A stretch of DNA of 64,000 nt from UBA9160 sp035489755 (GTDB taxonomy: Bacteria > Myxococcota_A > UBA9160), in the NCBI GenBank assembly GCA_035489755.1, contig DATGZK010000044.1, positions 1 to 64,000 on the forward strand, written 5' to 3'. The notes beneath the pieces are model-generated. The model did no database searches. It saw only the letters and a list, made by a program, of their open reading frames with translations, and was not told where the DNA came from. A program made the translations under genes and the position numbers. This document shows positions 44,662-54,453 of the stretch, one piece after another. How positions within the stretch are numbered: position 1 is the stretch's first letter; each line of letters opens with the position of its first letter.

Positions 44662-44812
44662 GCGCTGGCGCGACGCACTCGGCCGGCGAAGCACAAAAGG
44701 CGCTCTCGTTGACCGCTTGCAGGGTTCGCGAACGCGGACTCGGCTCCTAAATCCGGACGTCGCGTCCAGCCGGCTCCTGCGGCAGCATTAGAATGCTGAG
44801 CAAACCAAATCC
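44503..44812. other. Intergenic stretch between asnB and ald
   Basis: About 310 bp. Apart from the weak antisense ORF above I see nothing: no terminator hairpin with T run and no clear promoter before ald. Confidence 0.3.
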
Positions 44813-45931
44813 ATGCAGATTGGCATACCGAAGGAAAGCAAGGACCAAGAGTTTCGCGTGGGCGTTGTGCCCGATGGCGTCCGCATCCTCGTGGCCGCGG
44901 GTCACGAGGTGCTGATCGAAGCCGGGGCCGGAGCCGGTAGCGGTGTTGCCGATGCGGATTTCGAGCGTGCCGGCGCGCGAATCGTGTCGGCGGACGAGGC
45001 TTGGTCGTCGCCCAGCCTCGTGATCAAGGTGAAGGAGCCGAATGAGACTGAGGTCCGGCGGCTGCGCTCTGGCCAAACGCTCTTCACCTACCTCCACCTC
45101 GCAGCCGCGCCTTCTCTCGCCGATGCGCTCCGGCGCGCGGATGTCGTGGCGATTGCCTACGAGACGATCCAGCAGCCCGACGGCGCGTTCCCGGTGCTGG
45201 CGCCGATGAGCGAGGTGGCCGGGCGTCTCGCCGTGCAAATCGGGGTGACACTCCTTCAGAAGGATCGGGGAGGGAAGGGCCTTCTGGTGGGGGGCGTGCC
45301 CGGGGTGTTGCGCGGGCGCGTGAGCATTCTCGGAGCCGGTACGGTCGGCATCAATGCTGTCCGCGTGGCTCACGCCCTCGGCGCGGAAGTGGACGTGCTG
45401 GATGTGGATCTCAAGCGACTCACCTATCTCTACGACATCTTCTCCGGCGACCTCAACACCCTCTACTCAAATCCCACGAACGTGGAGCGCTCCGTGCGAG
45501 CCAGTGATCTTGTGGTGGGAGCGGTCTACGTCCGCGGCAAGCGCGCCCCACGAATCGTCACGCGGGAGATGGTGTCTGCGATGCAGCCCGGTTCGGTGGT
45601 CGTGGACGTCGCGGTCGACCAAGGAGGGTGCATCGAAACGATCCGCCCGACCACGCACTCAAGTCCGACCTATGTCGTGGACGGGGTGATCCACTACGGG
45701 GTGACCAACATGCCCGGTGCGGTCCCCCGCACCTCGACCTTCGCCCTCACCAATACGACTCTCCCTTTCGCCGAACGTATGGCGAGCCTCGGCGTCCTCG
45801 AAGCGGTGCGCCGCGATCCTGCCCTGGCCTTTGGCGTCAACGTCTTTCGGGGCGAGATCACCTGCGAGGGGGTCGCCGAGGCTCTCGGCGAAAAGGCGCG
45901 CGCCCTCTCCGATCTTCTCGGGCGCCTGTGA
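44813..45931 (+). CDS. ald: Alanine dehydrogenase
   Basis: 372 aa, the normal length. NAD-dependent, it interconverts alanine with pyruvate and ammonia, usually as a hexamer. MQIGIPKESKDQEFRVGVVP is the standard opening with the substrate Arg; VKVKEP appears as VIKVKEPNETE; the NAD fold has SILGAGTVGINAVRVAHALG; and HYGVTNMPGAVPRTSTFALT carries the conserved C-terminal signature. Stands alone; a role in nitrogen or redox balance during low oxygen is general knowledge for this enzyme. Confidence 0.96.
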   Translation: MQIGIPKESKDQEFRVGVVPDGVRILVAAGHEVLIEAGAGAGSGVADADFERAGARIVSADEAWSSPSLVIKVKEPNETEVRRLRSGQTLFTYLHLAAAPSLADALRRADVVAIAYETIQQPDGAFPVLAPMSEVAGRLAVQIGVTLLQKDRGGKGLLVGGVPGVLRGRVSILGAGTVGINAVRVAHALGAEVDVLDVDLKRLTYLYDIFSGDLNTLYSNPTNVERSVRASDLVVGAVYVRGKRAPRIVTREMVSAMQPGSVVVDVAVDQGGCIETIRPTTHSSPTYVVDGVIHYGVTNMPGAVPRTSTFALTNTTLPFAERMASLGVLEAVRRDPALAFGVNVFRGEITCEGVAEALGEKARALSDLLGRL

Positions 45932-45995
45932 GGCGGTTTCGACGCTGCGGGGAGAGGCTCGGAGGGGCGGCGGTGCCGAGCCCGGAGTCCCAGGC

Positions 45996-48284
45996 TCACA
46001 CCATTCGGATTCTTTCCGCCTGAGCCCGGGAGAGGATCGCGTCGCGGCTGTCGCTCTCGACCCCTGCGACAGCGAGCCCGAACGCGAGCGCAACCCGGAC
46101 GGGCTCGTTCACGCGTTCGTCCTTGCGAACGTCATCGGCCACCTTTCGAGCCAGTTCCGCAAGCCGCTCGTCAGGGGCTGGACCCGGATCGGGCATCAGA
46201 ACAGAAAATTCGCTGTCGGCGGTGCGTGCGAGAACGTCGAAGTCGCGGACATGGCTGCGCAGGGCGTCTGCGACGCGGCGCACGACGCGGAGGGAATGTC
46301 CAGGGGTCGCAGCCGCGACGATCGCCTCTAGATTCTCGATGCGGCAGGTGGCGATGGCAAAGCTGCCGGCACGACCCGAAGCGCGGGCGATCTCCTCGTC
46401 GATCCGCTTCATGAGATACGCGGCATTCGGCAACCCTGTGTCTTCGTCGAAGCTCTTGTGCTGGCGTGTGTATGCGTAGAGAATCGCATTCGCGACGGCC
46501 CGCTCCACGTAGGAAACAAACTTTGCGAAAATGCCGAGATCGTCGTCGTTGAACGCACCGGCGCTGAATCGGTCCGCCGCGACCTTGTCGTAGAGCGCGA
46601 GGGTTCCGATCACTCGACCGTCCCGCTTAAGGGGTGCTGCCACGAGCGATCGAACGCCCGTGCCGAGCGCTTCGAGCGCTGGGTCGCTCGTCACGTCCCG
46701 CACCGTGAAGGCGGTTCGCCGCTTGATCGCATCGACAGACACGCGTTTGTCCAGACGGAAGAGCTTCTCCTGAAGCCGCCCGTCCGCCGACCCGAAGTAC
46801 GACCGGATCACGAAGCGACCGGTGCTGTCATCCTGGAGCCGCAAGATGGCGTGGTCCGCCTCGAGCACCATCGCTGCCGAGGAGGTCGCAAGGCGCACGA
46901 CATCGGCAGGATCCGTTGCGGTGATCATCCGGATTCCGGTCTCGTTGATCGCGGAGACCTGGGTGGCCCGCGCCGCCATGCGCGCCTCACGCTCGGCCTG
47001 GGCGATCTCGTCCGCCGCCGCCGCCGCGACCTCGAGCAGGGTTTCCTCCGCGGCCCGGCCACGGGGCGCCGGGCTCCCGGCCTGGACGGAGAGGACTCCG
47101 ACCAGCGTTTCACCGGCGAGCAGCGGCAACGCCGCGAAGGCCAGCGCATCACCCGTGGTCCGCAAGAACGCGGGCCGGCGGTCCGAGGCCACGCGGCCAT
47201 CAATACCCTGGCCGAGAGTCACGCGGTACTCCCCTCCGAAGCCGCCACCCGACAGCGAGGTCGCGGCCAGACGCAGCTCCTTGTCGTCGGGGTCATGGAG
47301 ATAGACCGTGGCAATGCCGTTGCCGGCGCGTGCGGCGAGTACTTGGCAAAGCCGAGTGAGGCGTTCGAGCAGGGGTGCGCGTCCGCCAAGGATCTCGCGA
47401 ACCTCCCGCACTGCCGCGTAGCGTACGGCCTGGTCCCGAAGGGCTGCGTGCTCCTGGGCGCGGGCGATGATCTGGGCGTCGAGGTGAGCAAGCTGCTCCA
47501 CGAACTCGAGGTCGGCATCGGCGAAAACGTCTGGGCGGGTGCTGTGGTGCAGGTTTAGCACACCCAGCACTTTGCCCTGATGGACAAGAGGGACGCTGAG
47601 CGCACTCTCCACGTCGAGGCGCTCGCGCACGATGCGAAACGCCTGTCGGTCCGCCTTTCCACGCAGGCGCAAGGGGCGGGCGTCGGCCGCGACCCGGCCC
47701 GCGATGCCCTCACCGAGGGGCACGCGAATCTTTGACCACAGCTCGGGCTCAATGCCAACGGCCACCCGGATTGTGAGTTCATTCGTCTGCGGGTCGAGCA
47801 GCATGACGGAGCCACGATCGGCGCCGGTGACGCCGAGGGCGATCTCCAGCATGCGAGCAAAGAGCTCGTCGGCATCCACCGTGAGGTTCACCGACTCGAC
47901 GACTTCGTGGAGCGCCTGCAGGAGCTCTGCCTTGCGATCGCGGGCCGACACGCCGTAGCCAAAAAGCAGCCTTGCCGTGAGTGGCGCCACGATTTGTACG
48001 CCGCGCGCCGCGGCATCGGGGAACCGCTCCACGAAGCTCGGCTCGAGTCCAGAGTCGATCACCGCGTGGAGCTGCACGGTGCTGAGCGCCTTTGGGTCAT
48101 CGGTCAGCCTTGCCCCGACAAACTCCATGCGCTCGGAGCCGAGTGCGCGGAGGCGCTCCCGGACGAGCCCGGGATCGGGGTCAAAAATGACGGCGATCTC
48201 GACCGCGGGATTCGCGTCTAGCAGCGGCAGCAGCGCGAGCACTTCATCGCTCGCGCCGTAGATCCCGATCCGGCGCCGCATCAT
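45996..48284 (-). CDS. Multi-GAF sensor with degenerate GGDEF domain
   Basis: 762 aa. Residues 1-125 look like a Rossmann-type domain (RRRIGIYGASDEVLALLPLL, VAVIFDPDP-like EIAVIFDPDP). Three GAF domains follow (about 130-290, 300-440, 445-600). The C-terminal region keeps the diguanylate-cyclase landmarks DTGLPNAAYLMKRIDEEIAR but the active-site loop is TADSEFSVLMP where GGDEF would stand, so c-di-GMP synthesis is very unlikely. Its ATG overlaps the stop of the MglA-like gene (ATGA), making it the last gene of a long operon. Probably a scaffold or allosteric signal integrator. Confidence 0.87.
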   Translation of the reverse strand: MMRRRIGIYGASDEVLALLPLLDANPAVEIAVIFDPDPGLVRERLRALGSERMEFVGARLTDDPKALSTVQLHAVIDSGLEPSFVERFPDAAARGVQIVAPLTARLLFGYGVSARDRKAELLQALHEVVESVNLTVDADELFARMLEIALGVTGADRGSVMLLDPQTNELTIRVAVGIEPELWSKIRVPLGEGIAGRVAADARPLRLRGKADRQAFRIVRERLDVESALSVPLVHQGKVLGVLNLHHSTRPDVFADADLEFVEQLAHLDAQIIARAQEHAALRDQAVRYAAVREVREILGGRAPLLERLTRLCQVLAARAGNGIATVYLHDPDDKELRLAATSLSGGGFGGEYRVTLGQGIDGRVASDRRPAFLRTTGDALAFAALPLLAGETLVGVLSVQAGSPAPRGRAAEETLLEVAAAAADEIAQAEREARMAARATQVSAINETGIRMITATDPADVVRLATSSAAMVLEADHAILRLQDDSTGRFVIRSYFGSADGRLQEKLFRLDKRVSVDAIKRRTAFTVRDVTSDPALEALGTGVRSLVAAPLKRDGRVIGTLALYDKVAADRFSAGAFNDDDLGIFAKFVSYVERAVANAILYAYTRQHKSFDEDTGLPNAAYLMKRIDEEIARASGRAGSFAIATCRIENLEAIVAAATPGHSLRVVRRVADALRSHVRDFDVLARTADSEFSVLMPDPGPAPDERLAELARKVADDVRKDERVNEPVRVALAFGLAVAGVESDSRDAILSRAQAERIRMV

Positions 48285-49465
48285 GCGCTGTCTTCCGCGT
48301 CGTCGAGGAGAGCATCGAGCTGAATCGTCAGCAGCAACGAGTGACGACGATGTGCGCTGTCCTTGAGCACGAGCGGGAGCACCAGCGAGCGGGGGCCACT
48401 GGTCTCAGGGCGGCCCACACTCGCAATGACGAGCGGAGCCGGCTGGGCGGCGTTCGCTTCGGCCATGGCTTCGGCGTGGATCTCGTTCACATCGGGCCAT
48501 GACTCATCGAGGGCGCCCTGGGTGTTCGCTGTGGCGCGCGCAATCTCGCGGGCGTCGAGCTCGACCGTCGCCGTGCCCGCCAGTTCAGGCTCGAACTCCG
48601 CCGGGGCGAACTCCTCCCGGCCGAGCTCGGTCGCCGGCCGACCGCGCAGCGGTGGGGCCGCGGGCCGCGGCACGGTCGGCCGAGAAGGTGCGGCTGCCGC
48701 AGCAGCCGGACGGGCGGAGGGCGCCGCCGCAGGGGTTATCGGGATCGCCGGGCGCGCTGCCGCCGCAGACACCGCGGCGGCCTTGAGCGGCGGAGTGGCC
48801 TCCCGCACCTGCGCAGGGAGCGCCGCCTTCACCGCGGCCGACACGTGCGCCGGCGCCGCGGGCGCCCTCGCCGCCTCGGCGGTTTGCTCCCGGCGAGCCC
48901 GGATCACACGCTTTGAAATCGTGGTCAGCGTTTGGAGCACACCCGTCCCCTCAGTCGCGACGGCTTCGAATGCGCCGGCTCCTCGGATGTCGAGTTTGCG
49001 GTGGAGCTCCTCAAGCGCAAAGGGATCCGCGAGGTCGCGCTTGTTGTACTGGATCACGATCGGAACGCTCTCAAGCGCGCGGCCGTAGGCGGCGAGGGCG
49101 CGGCGCAGCTCCTCGAAGCAGGCGACATTCGCATCGATGCGGTCGCGCTGGGCATCGACCACGAACACGACCGCATCCACCTTGTCCAGGAGCTGCTTGC
49201 GGGTTGGTCCATGCTCAGGACCGCCGGGGACGGCGATGATTTGGATCCGGGTTCGGACGCCTGCGATCTCGCCGAGCTCGATCGGCAGCATCTCGTAACA
49301 CACCGATGGGTCGATTCGCGTCGGGACCTCGCGCAGCTCTCCGCGGTGATCGGACCGGAGTTTGGCGTGAATCATGCGCAGGTTGGCCGTCTTGCCAGAG
49401 CCCGCCGCCCCCCAGTAGACAATCCGTGCGTTCACGTTCGGCTGCGCGGGAGCGGGCTCCGCCAT
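48281..49465 (-). CDS. MglA-like small GTPase with long disordered extension
   Basis: 394 aa from ATG 49465. The GTPase occupies about 1-195: P-loop GAAGSGKT (19-26), an effector region RTRIQIIAVPGGPEHGPTRK and the NKRD base motif (IQYNKRDL). It matches the MglA group that controls polarity and motility in Myxococcus and is found widely in related phyla. A 150-residue Ala/Pro-rich linker and a C-terminal piece (GPRSLVLPLVLKDSAHRRHS) follow, absent from classical 195-residue MglA. Start overlaps the upstream stop by one base. Confidence 0.88.
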   Translation of the reverse strand: MAEPAPAQPNVNARIVYWGAAGSGKTANLRMIHAKLRSDHRGELREVPTRIDPSVCYEMLPIELGEIAGVRTRIQIIAVPGGPEHGPTRKQLLDKVDAVVFVVDAQRDRIDANVACFEELRRALAAYGRALESVPIVIQYNKRDLADPFALEELHRKLDIRGAGAFEAVATEGTGVLQTLTTISKRVIRARREQTAEAARAPAAPAHVSAAVKAALPAQVREATPPLKAAAVSAAAARPAIPITPAAAPSARPAAAAAAPSRPTVPRPAAPPLRGRPATELGREEFAPAEFEPELAGTATVELDAREIARATANTQGALDESWPDVNEIHAEAMAEANAAQPAPLVIASVGRPETSGPRSLVLPLVLKDSAHRRHSLLLTIQLDALLDDAEDSA

Positions 49466-50544
49466 CAGACTTTCCCTTTCTTTATCAGAATTCGCCGTGC
49501 ATGTGTGCTGATCACCGAGGGGACGTCCTTGCTCTTCATGATGGTCATCAGATCTCGGTCCTGGAGGTAGTTCAGGAACTTGACGGCGGTCGAGGCGAGA
49601 CACTTGGGGTTCATGGCGAGGTTCACCTTGACGGTGTAACTCCGCGTCCACTCGCGATTGCTCGCGATGATCCGGAGCACCTCGTCGGACATGTTGCGCA
49701 TCTTGGCAAAGCCCTCGATCTCGTTTTCGGTGATCTTCGGGCTGCGAATCGCGGCTGCAGCCACAATTTTGTTGCGGTCACGGATCAGGAGACCACGGGC
49801 CTCCTTGTTTCCCATGCGCGCCAGCTTCACCTTCTGGAAGACGGAAAGCGTTTGAATCAGGGCGAACAGATTTCCACGCTGGGACTCATCGAGCTCGCCC
49901 GTCTCCTCGAGGAGCTCCCTTGCGAAGTCCCCGACATCGTCGCCGAGGATCGCGCGAAGAGCCGCGAGTGCCGCCTCGTCGGTCACCTCGCCGCTCGGCG
50001 GGAGGTCCTCGCCCTCGTGCGCCCCCTCGTCAGGCTCCTCGGCCTTGCCCTTCTGGATGCCGAGGAAAGACAGAATGCGGTCGATCACCGAACGACCGGT
50101 AAGGGGGTTCGAGCCGAGCGCTTCCACGATGTCCGGGCAGCGCAGCATCCGCTGCTGATTATTCGAGACGATATCGACGATGCGCTTGTGGGGGAGCGAT
50201 GCGAGCCAAGCGATGGTGGTGTCGTCCGCCTCGGGGTTGAGCGCGAGCTTTTCGAGCAGCTCGGCGTCGTCCCCATGCGCTCGCCCGAGGTAGGACAGGA
50301 CTGACGGATGCGCGGGTCCGGAAAGTACCGAGCCGACGATGGAGCGGGGCAAGGCGTCCAGGCTTTCCCGCGCCCGTGCCTTGGTCTGGTCATCAGGATC
50401 GTGGAGCAACACGAACAGCACCGTGGCCAGCTCTGCCGGCGGCAGCGGCAGGGCGCCGCGAGCCGCCATGCGACGCACCTCGACCGGGCCGTCGCGACGC
50501 ACGTAGCGTTCGGCTTGGGGGGAGACCGTGAGGCGGATCTTCAC
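49465..50544 (-). CDS. Helical-repeat (HEAT-like) hypothetical protein of the MglA operon
   Basis: 359 aa, cytoplasmic, all-helical by composition. Repeating segments such as TVLFVLLHDPDDQTKARARE, LEKLALNPEADDTTIAWLAS and VNLAMNPKCLASTAVKFLNY suggest degenerate HEAT-like units, with an acidic break (about 170-190). I recognise it as a conserved companion of MglA-like genes rather than a named family. It overlaps EF-G2 upstream (4 bp) and the GTPase downstream (1 base); a scaffold or regulator for the GTPase is likely. Confidence 0.7.
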   Translation of the reverse strand: MKIRLTVSPQAERYVRRDGPVEVRRMAARGALPLPPAELATVLFVLLHDPDDQTKARARESLDALPRSIVGSVLSGPAHPSVLSYLGRAHGDDAELLEKLALNPEADDTTIAWLASLPHKRIVDIVSNNQQRMLRCPDIVEALGSNPLTGRSVIDRILSFLGIQKGKAEEPDEGAHEGEDLPPSGEVTDEAALAALRAILGDDVGDFARELLEETGELDESQRGNLFALIQTLSVFQKVKLARMGNKEARGLLIRDRNKIVAAAAIRSPKITENEIEGFAKMRNMSDEVLRIIASNREWTRSYTVKVNLAMNPKCLASTAVKFLNYLQDRDLMTIMKSKDVPSVISTHARRILIKKGKV

Positions 50545-52610
50545 TGGGGCTCGGCCTGCCGCGCTTTTGCCTCGGCAACGACGCGGTCTCGGAACTGAGC
50601 GGGTACTTCGTCGTAATGGGAGAAGGACATGTGGAATGAGCCCTTTGCCCCGGTCATGCTGGTGAGCGTGCTGGCGTACTCGAGCATCTCGGCCATCGGC
50701 ACCTTAGCCCGGACGGTCTGACTCGTGCCGCGCGCCTCCGTCGACTGCACGCGGCCCCGACGCTGCGAGATGTCGCCCATGACGTCCCCCACGTGTTGGT
50801 CCGGCGCCGACACTTCCACGTCCATGATGGGTTCGAGGAGTGTGGGCCTCGCCTGCTCGACCGCCGCCTTGAAACCGTACGAGCCGGCCAGCTTGAACGA
50901 CATCTCGTTCGAGTCGACAGGGTGATGCTTGCCATCGATGCAACGCACGCGCACGTCCACCACGGGGTAGCCTGCAAGGGGACCGCGCAAGAGAGCCTCC
51001 TGCACACCCTTTTCGACGGCCGGGATCAGGTTGCGCGGAATCGAGCCCCCCACGATCTCATCCACAAACTCGAAGCCGCTGCCGCGGGAAAGCGGCTCGA
51101 CCGTGAGGTAGCAGACACCGAACATACCCTTGCCCCCGGTCTGCTTCTTGAGTTTGCCCTCCACGTTCTCGACCCGGCGCGTGACGGTCTCCCGGTAGGG
51201 GACCTTCGGTGTCTTGAGCTCCACGTCCGCATCGAACATGCGCTTGAGCCGCTGTACCGCCGTGCGGATGTGCAGCTCGCCCATGCCGGTCAGAAGAAAC
51301 TCCCCCGTGGAGGGCTCCCGGCCGACATGGAGCGTCGGGTCCTCTTCCACCAATCGGCCGAGCGAGGTATAGACTTTATCCTCATCCCCCTTTGATTTCG
51401 CCTGGATGGCGTAGGAAAGCACGCCCTTAGGAATGGCCAATTCCGAAACCCGGACCCCCCCTTTTTCGGCCGTCAGAACGTTTCCGGTATGCACGTCCTT
51501 CAGCTTCGCGACCGCGATGACATCGCCCGGCTCGGCCTCCGGGACCTCGATGTGCTCGCCGCCGCGCATCACGAACAGCTTGCCGATGCGCTCGCGCGAG
51601 CTTGTGGTGGCATCGAGCACCGTCATCTCTGGCTTCGCAGTTCCGGAGATGATGCGCAGCACGGAGAGTGTCCCCGTGTAGCGGTCGATCACGGTCTTGA
51701 GCACGACGGCCGCAAACGGTCCGTTCGGGTCGGCCTCAAGGGGGTGCACCGCTCCGTCGGCGACGTCCCGGGCCGGCCAAGCCTGGCGGTCGGCCGGGGA
51801 GGGGAGCAGCTCCACCGCCGCGCGCAGCAATGTGTCTGCGCCCACCTCGAGCGTCGCCGAGCCACACAGAACTGCGAGGATCTGGTGCTCGCGCACGCCC
51901 TTGAGCAGGCCCTTGCGCACCTCCTCGTTGGTCAGCTCACCCTCTCCCAGGTACTTCTCCAAAAGCGCGTCGTCGCACTCCGCCACCGCTTCCACCAGGC
52001 GTTGGCGTTCGGTGGCGGCCGCATCGGCGAGCTCGGGGGGGATCGGTATCTCTCCGGTCGGGGAGTAGGCCTTGAGCTCACGCAGGTCGATCACTCCCCG
52101 CAGCTCCTTCTCGGCGCCGATCGGAAGGGCCAGCACCACGGGATTGGCTCCGAACTTGCGGAGCGAGGCGAGGGCGGCGCCGAAGTCGGCGCGCTCTCGA
52201 TCAAGGCCATTGATAAAGGCGATGACCGCATCGCCGGCGGCGGTGGCGGAGCGCCACATGCGCTCGGTACCCACCTTCGCACCATCGATCGCGGAGACCA
52301 CAAGAACCGCGCCGTCGAGTGCGGGCAGCTCAATCTCGCCGTCCGCCAGGAAGTTCGGGTCCCCTGGCGTGTCGATCAGCGTGATGTGCTTGCCTTGCCA
52401 ATCGAAGGCATAAAAATGGGAGGATAGGGTGTGGTGGCGCTCCTTCTCCTCGGGCAGCGGCGAGAGTACCGAGGTCCCCTTGTCCACAGAACCCAGGTCC
52501 TTGGTCGCCCCTGCGCGGTGCAAGAGGGCCTCGCCCAGCGAAGTCTTGCCGTCCCCGGCATGACCAATCAGCGCGAAGTTGCGAGTGTCGCGGACGCCGA
52601 CGTCCTTCAT
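50541..52610 (-). CDS. Elongation factor G-like GTPase (EF-G2 type)
   Basis: 689 aa with the five EF-G domains. The P loop is GHAGDGKTSL instead of AHxDxGKT, switch I reads EEKERHHTLSSH, G3 is DTPGDPNF and G4 is FINGLDRERADF, which is the EF-G2/FusA2 paralogue pattern, not the main factor. The C-terminal domains have HHPVDSNEMSFKLAGSYGFK and HVGDVMGDISQRRGRV. Such paralogues act in recycling or stress translation, or are of unknown use. It overlaps the helical-repeat gene by 4 bp and starts 3 bp after coaX. Confidence 0.92.
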   Translation of the reverse strand: MKDVGVRDTRNFALIGHAGDGKTSLGEALLHRAGATKDLGSVDKGTSVLSPLPEEKERHHTLSSHFYAFDWQGKHITLIDTPGDPNFLADGEIELPALDGAVLVVSAIDGAKVGTERMWRSATAAGDAVIAFINGLDRERADFGAALASLRKFGANPVVLALPIGAEKELRGVIDLRELKAYSPTGEIPIPPELADAAATERQRLVEAVAECDDALLEKYLGEGELTNEEVRKGLLKGVREHQILAVLCGSATLEVGADTLLRAAVELLPSPADRQAWPARDVADGAVHPLEADPNGPFAAVVLKTVIDRYTGTLSVLRIISGTAKPEMTVLDATTSSRERIGKLFVMRGGEHIEVPEAEPGDVIAVAKLKDVHTGNVLTAEKGGVRVSELAIPKGVLSYAIQAKSKGDEDKVYTSLGRLVEEDPTLHVGREPSTGEFLLTGMGELHIRTAVQRLKRMFDADVELKTPKVPYRETVTRRVENVEGKLKKQTGGKGMFGVCYLTVEPLSRGSGFEFVDEIVGGSIPRNLIPAVEKGVQEALLRGPLAGYPVVDVRVRCIDGKHHPVDSNEMSFKLAGSYGFKAAVEQARPTLLEPIMDVEVSAPDQHVGDVMGDISQRRGRVQSTEARGTSQTVRAKVPMAEMLEYASTLTSMTGAKGSFHMSFSHYDEVPAQFRDRVVAEAKARQAEPQ

Positions 52611-52613
52611 GCC

Positions 52614-53420
52614 CTATCTCTCCTTTCGCGGACCCTCCGGATGATTCTTCTCGAACAAGATGCGCAGCCCTTCGAGGGTGAGAAAGGGCTCTACGCGCTC
52701 GATCGTCGTGGTCTCGCTCGCGATCCGCTGAGCGAGGCCGCCCGTCGCGATGCAGCGGGCCTCGGCACCGAGCTCAGCGCGGATGCGGCCGACCATGGCG
52801 TCGACCATGCCGGCGTAGCCGAACAGGAGCCCCGACTGGAGTGCCCCGGTTGTGGTCTTGCCGATGACACTCTTTGGACGCGACAGCTCCACACGGTGGA
52901 GCAGCGCGGTGCGCTGGAAAAGCGCGTCCATCGCGATCTGGATTCCAGGGAAGATGGCTCCACCCAGGTACTCTCCCTGTGCGGAGACGCAATCGAAGGT
53001 GGTTGCCGTTCCGAAATCCACCGCGATGATCGGACCTCCGTACACCTCGAAGGCCGCCACGGCGTTCACGATACGGTCCGCGCCCACCTCCCGGGGGTTT
53101 TCGTAGCGGACGGGCATCCCGGTGCGGATGCCGGGACCGACGACCATCGGCGCACGCTCAAAGAGCTTGGCACACACCCTCTCCCAGATCGGAAGCAGCG
53201 GCGGGACCACGCTCGAGACAATGCCATCCGTAATCTCGTGGGTTCGGCGGCCCGCCTGATCAAACAGCGAGCGCAACACGACGGAGACCTCGTCCGAGGT
53301 TTGATCGCGGTGAGTGCCGATCCTCCAATGGTGCGCCAAGGTCCCGCGGCTGTCCGCGTAATCGAAAAGTCCGAGCGTGACGTTGGTGTTGCCGATGTCG
53401 ATGGCGAGGAGCGTCGTCAT
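52614..53420 (-). CDS. coaX: Type III pantothenate kinase
   Basis: 268 aa. It phosphorylates pantothenate, the first step of coenzyme A synthesis, and needs a monovalent cation. MTTLLAIDIGNTNVTLGLFD is the phosphate-binding opening; GADRIVNAVAAFEVYGGPII, then VDFGTATTFDCVSA and GAIFPGIQIAMDALFQRTA are the conserved blocks. The gene lies between birA and the EF-G2 gene, an arrangement (birA-coaX) common in bacteria. Confidence 0.95.
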   Translation of the reverse strand: MTTLLAIDIGNTNVTLGLFDYADSRGTLAHHWRIGTHRDQTSDEVSVVLRSLFDQAGRRTHEITDGIVSSVVPPLLPIWERVCAKLFERAPMVVGPGIRTGMPVRYENPREVGADRIVNAVAAFEVYGGPIIAVDFGTATTFDCVSAQGEYLGGAIFPGIQIAMDALFQRTALLHRVELSRPKSVIGKTTTGALQSGLLFGYAGMVDAMVGRIRAELGAEARCIATGGLAQRIASETTTIERVEPFLTLEGLRILFEKNHPEGPRKER

Positions 53421-53448
53421 GGGGTGTCCTTGGGCTCGTTCCGCCTCG

Positions 53449-54453
53449 TCATCGGATCACCGTCACGTCGCCGGCGAGAACGCGTGCGATCTCCCCGTCG
53501 CGCTGTTCGACCCGGAGGGCTCCGTCGGCATCGATTCCCCGACACACCCCGGCAGTCTCGACGGGGGTGCCGCCCCGAGAACCGATTTCGAGCACGCGCA
53601 CCGCACGACCCGGCATCCGGAATCTCTCCTCGAATCGCGGCCGGAGCGCCTGAAAGCCGCCCTTCTCAAACGCGTCGAGGGCTTGCTCGAGCTCATAGTA
53701 CAGCCGGCGCGCGAAGGAGATTCGGTCCACGGGACGCCCAGTCGCGCTGCGAAGGCTCGTGGCGGTCGCCCGGAAGTCGTCGGGAAAGGATTGGCGATCG
53801 ATGTTCAGGTTCACCCCGATCCCGAGGACCAGGAATGCCACGCGAGAGGCCTCGGCCGCGAGCTCCATCAGGATCCCCGACGTCTTCAAGCCATCGATCA
53901 GTACGTCGTTCGGCCACTTGATCTCAACGTCGTGATCGGTGCCCGCACTCTCCGCGACGACCTGGGACACGGCCACCGCTGCGGCCAGAATCAGCGTCGG
54001 GGCCTCGGCCAAAGCGAGCGAAGGGCGAAGGACACTGGAGCTGTAGAGGTTCAAATAGGGCGGAGAGAAGAACGACCGGCCGAGGCGACCGCGGCCAGCG
54101 GTCTGACCCTCGGCAATCACGGTCGCGCCGTGTGGGGCGCCGTCCCGCGCCCACTCGAGCGCGACGCGGTTCGTCGAGTCGGTGCTGTCGAGGTGACGGA
54201 TCTCGCGCGCGAGCCAGCGGGTCGCAAGGCACGCGTGGATCTCCTCCGGGAAAAGCCGATCGGGAATGCCGGTGAGGTGGTACCCGCCGCCGGGCTCTCC
54301 TTCGATCTGGTAACCCTTGGCCCGCAGCGCCTCGACGTACTTCCAAACCTGCGCCCGCGACACTCCCAGGCTCTCGGACAAGGACTCGCCCGACGAGGCC
54401 CGCGGGCCGGCGCGGCGGAGAACTTCGAGAATCCGCGCCGCGCCATCACTCAC
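53449..54453 (-). CDS. birA: Biotin-protein ligase / biotin operon repressor
   Basis: 334 aa. It activates biotin and attaches it to carboxylase subunits. N-terminal winged helix (about 1-60; SESLGVSRAQVWKYVEALRA) makes it the bifunctional repressor type. The catalytic domain has GRGRLGRSFFSPPYLNLYSS (the GRGRxGR biotinyl-AMP loop) and DVEIKWPNDVLIDGLKTSGI with the catalytic Lys. Overlaps nadC by 4 bp. Confidence 0.95.
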   Translation of the reverse strand: MSDGAARILEVLRRAGPRASSGESLSESLGVSRAQVWKYVEALRAKGYQIEGEPGGGYHLTGIPDRLFPEEIHACLATRWLAREIRHLDSTDSTNRVALEWARDGAPHGATVIAEGQTAGRGRLGRSFFSPPYLNLYSSSVLRPSLALAEAPTLILAAAVAVSQVVAESAGTDHDVEIKWPNDVLIDGLKTSGILMELAAEASRVAFLVLGIGVNLNIDRQSFPDDFRATATSLRSATGRPVDRISFARRLYYELEQALDAFEKGGFQALRPRFEERFRMPGRAVRVLEIGSRGGTPVETAGVCRGIDADGALRVEQRDGEIARVLAGDVTVIR

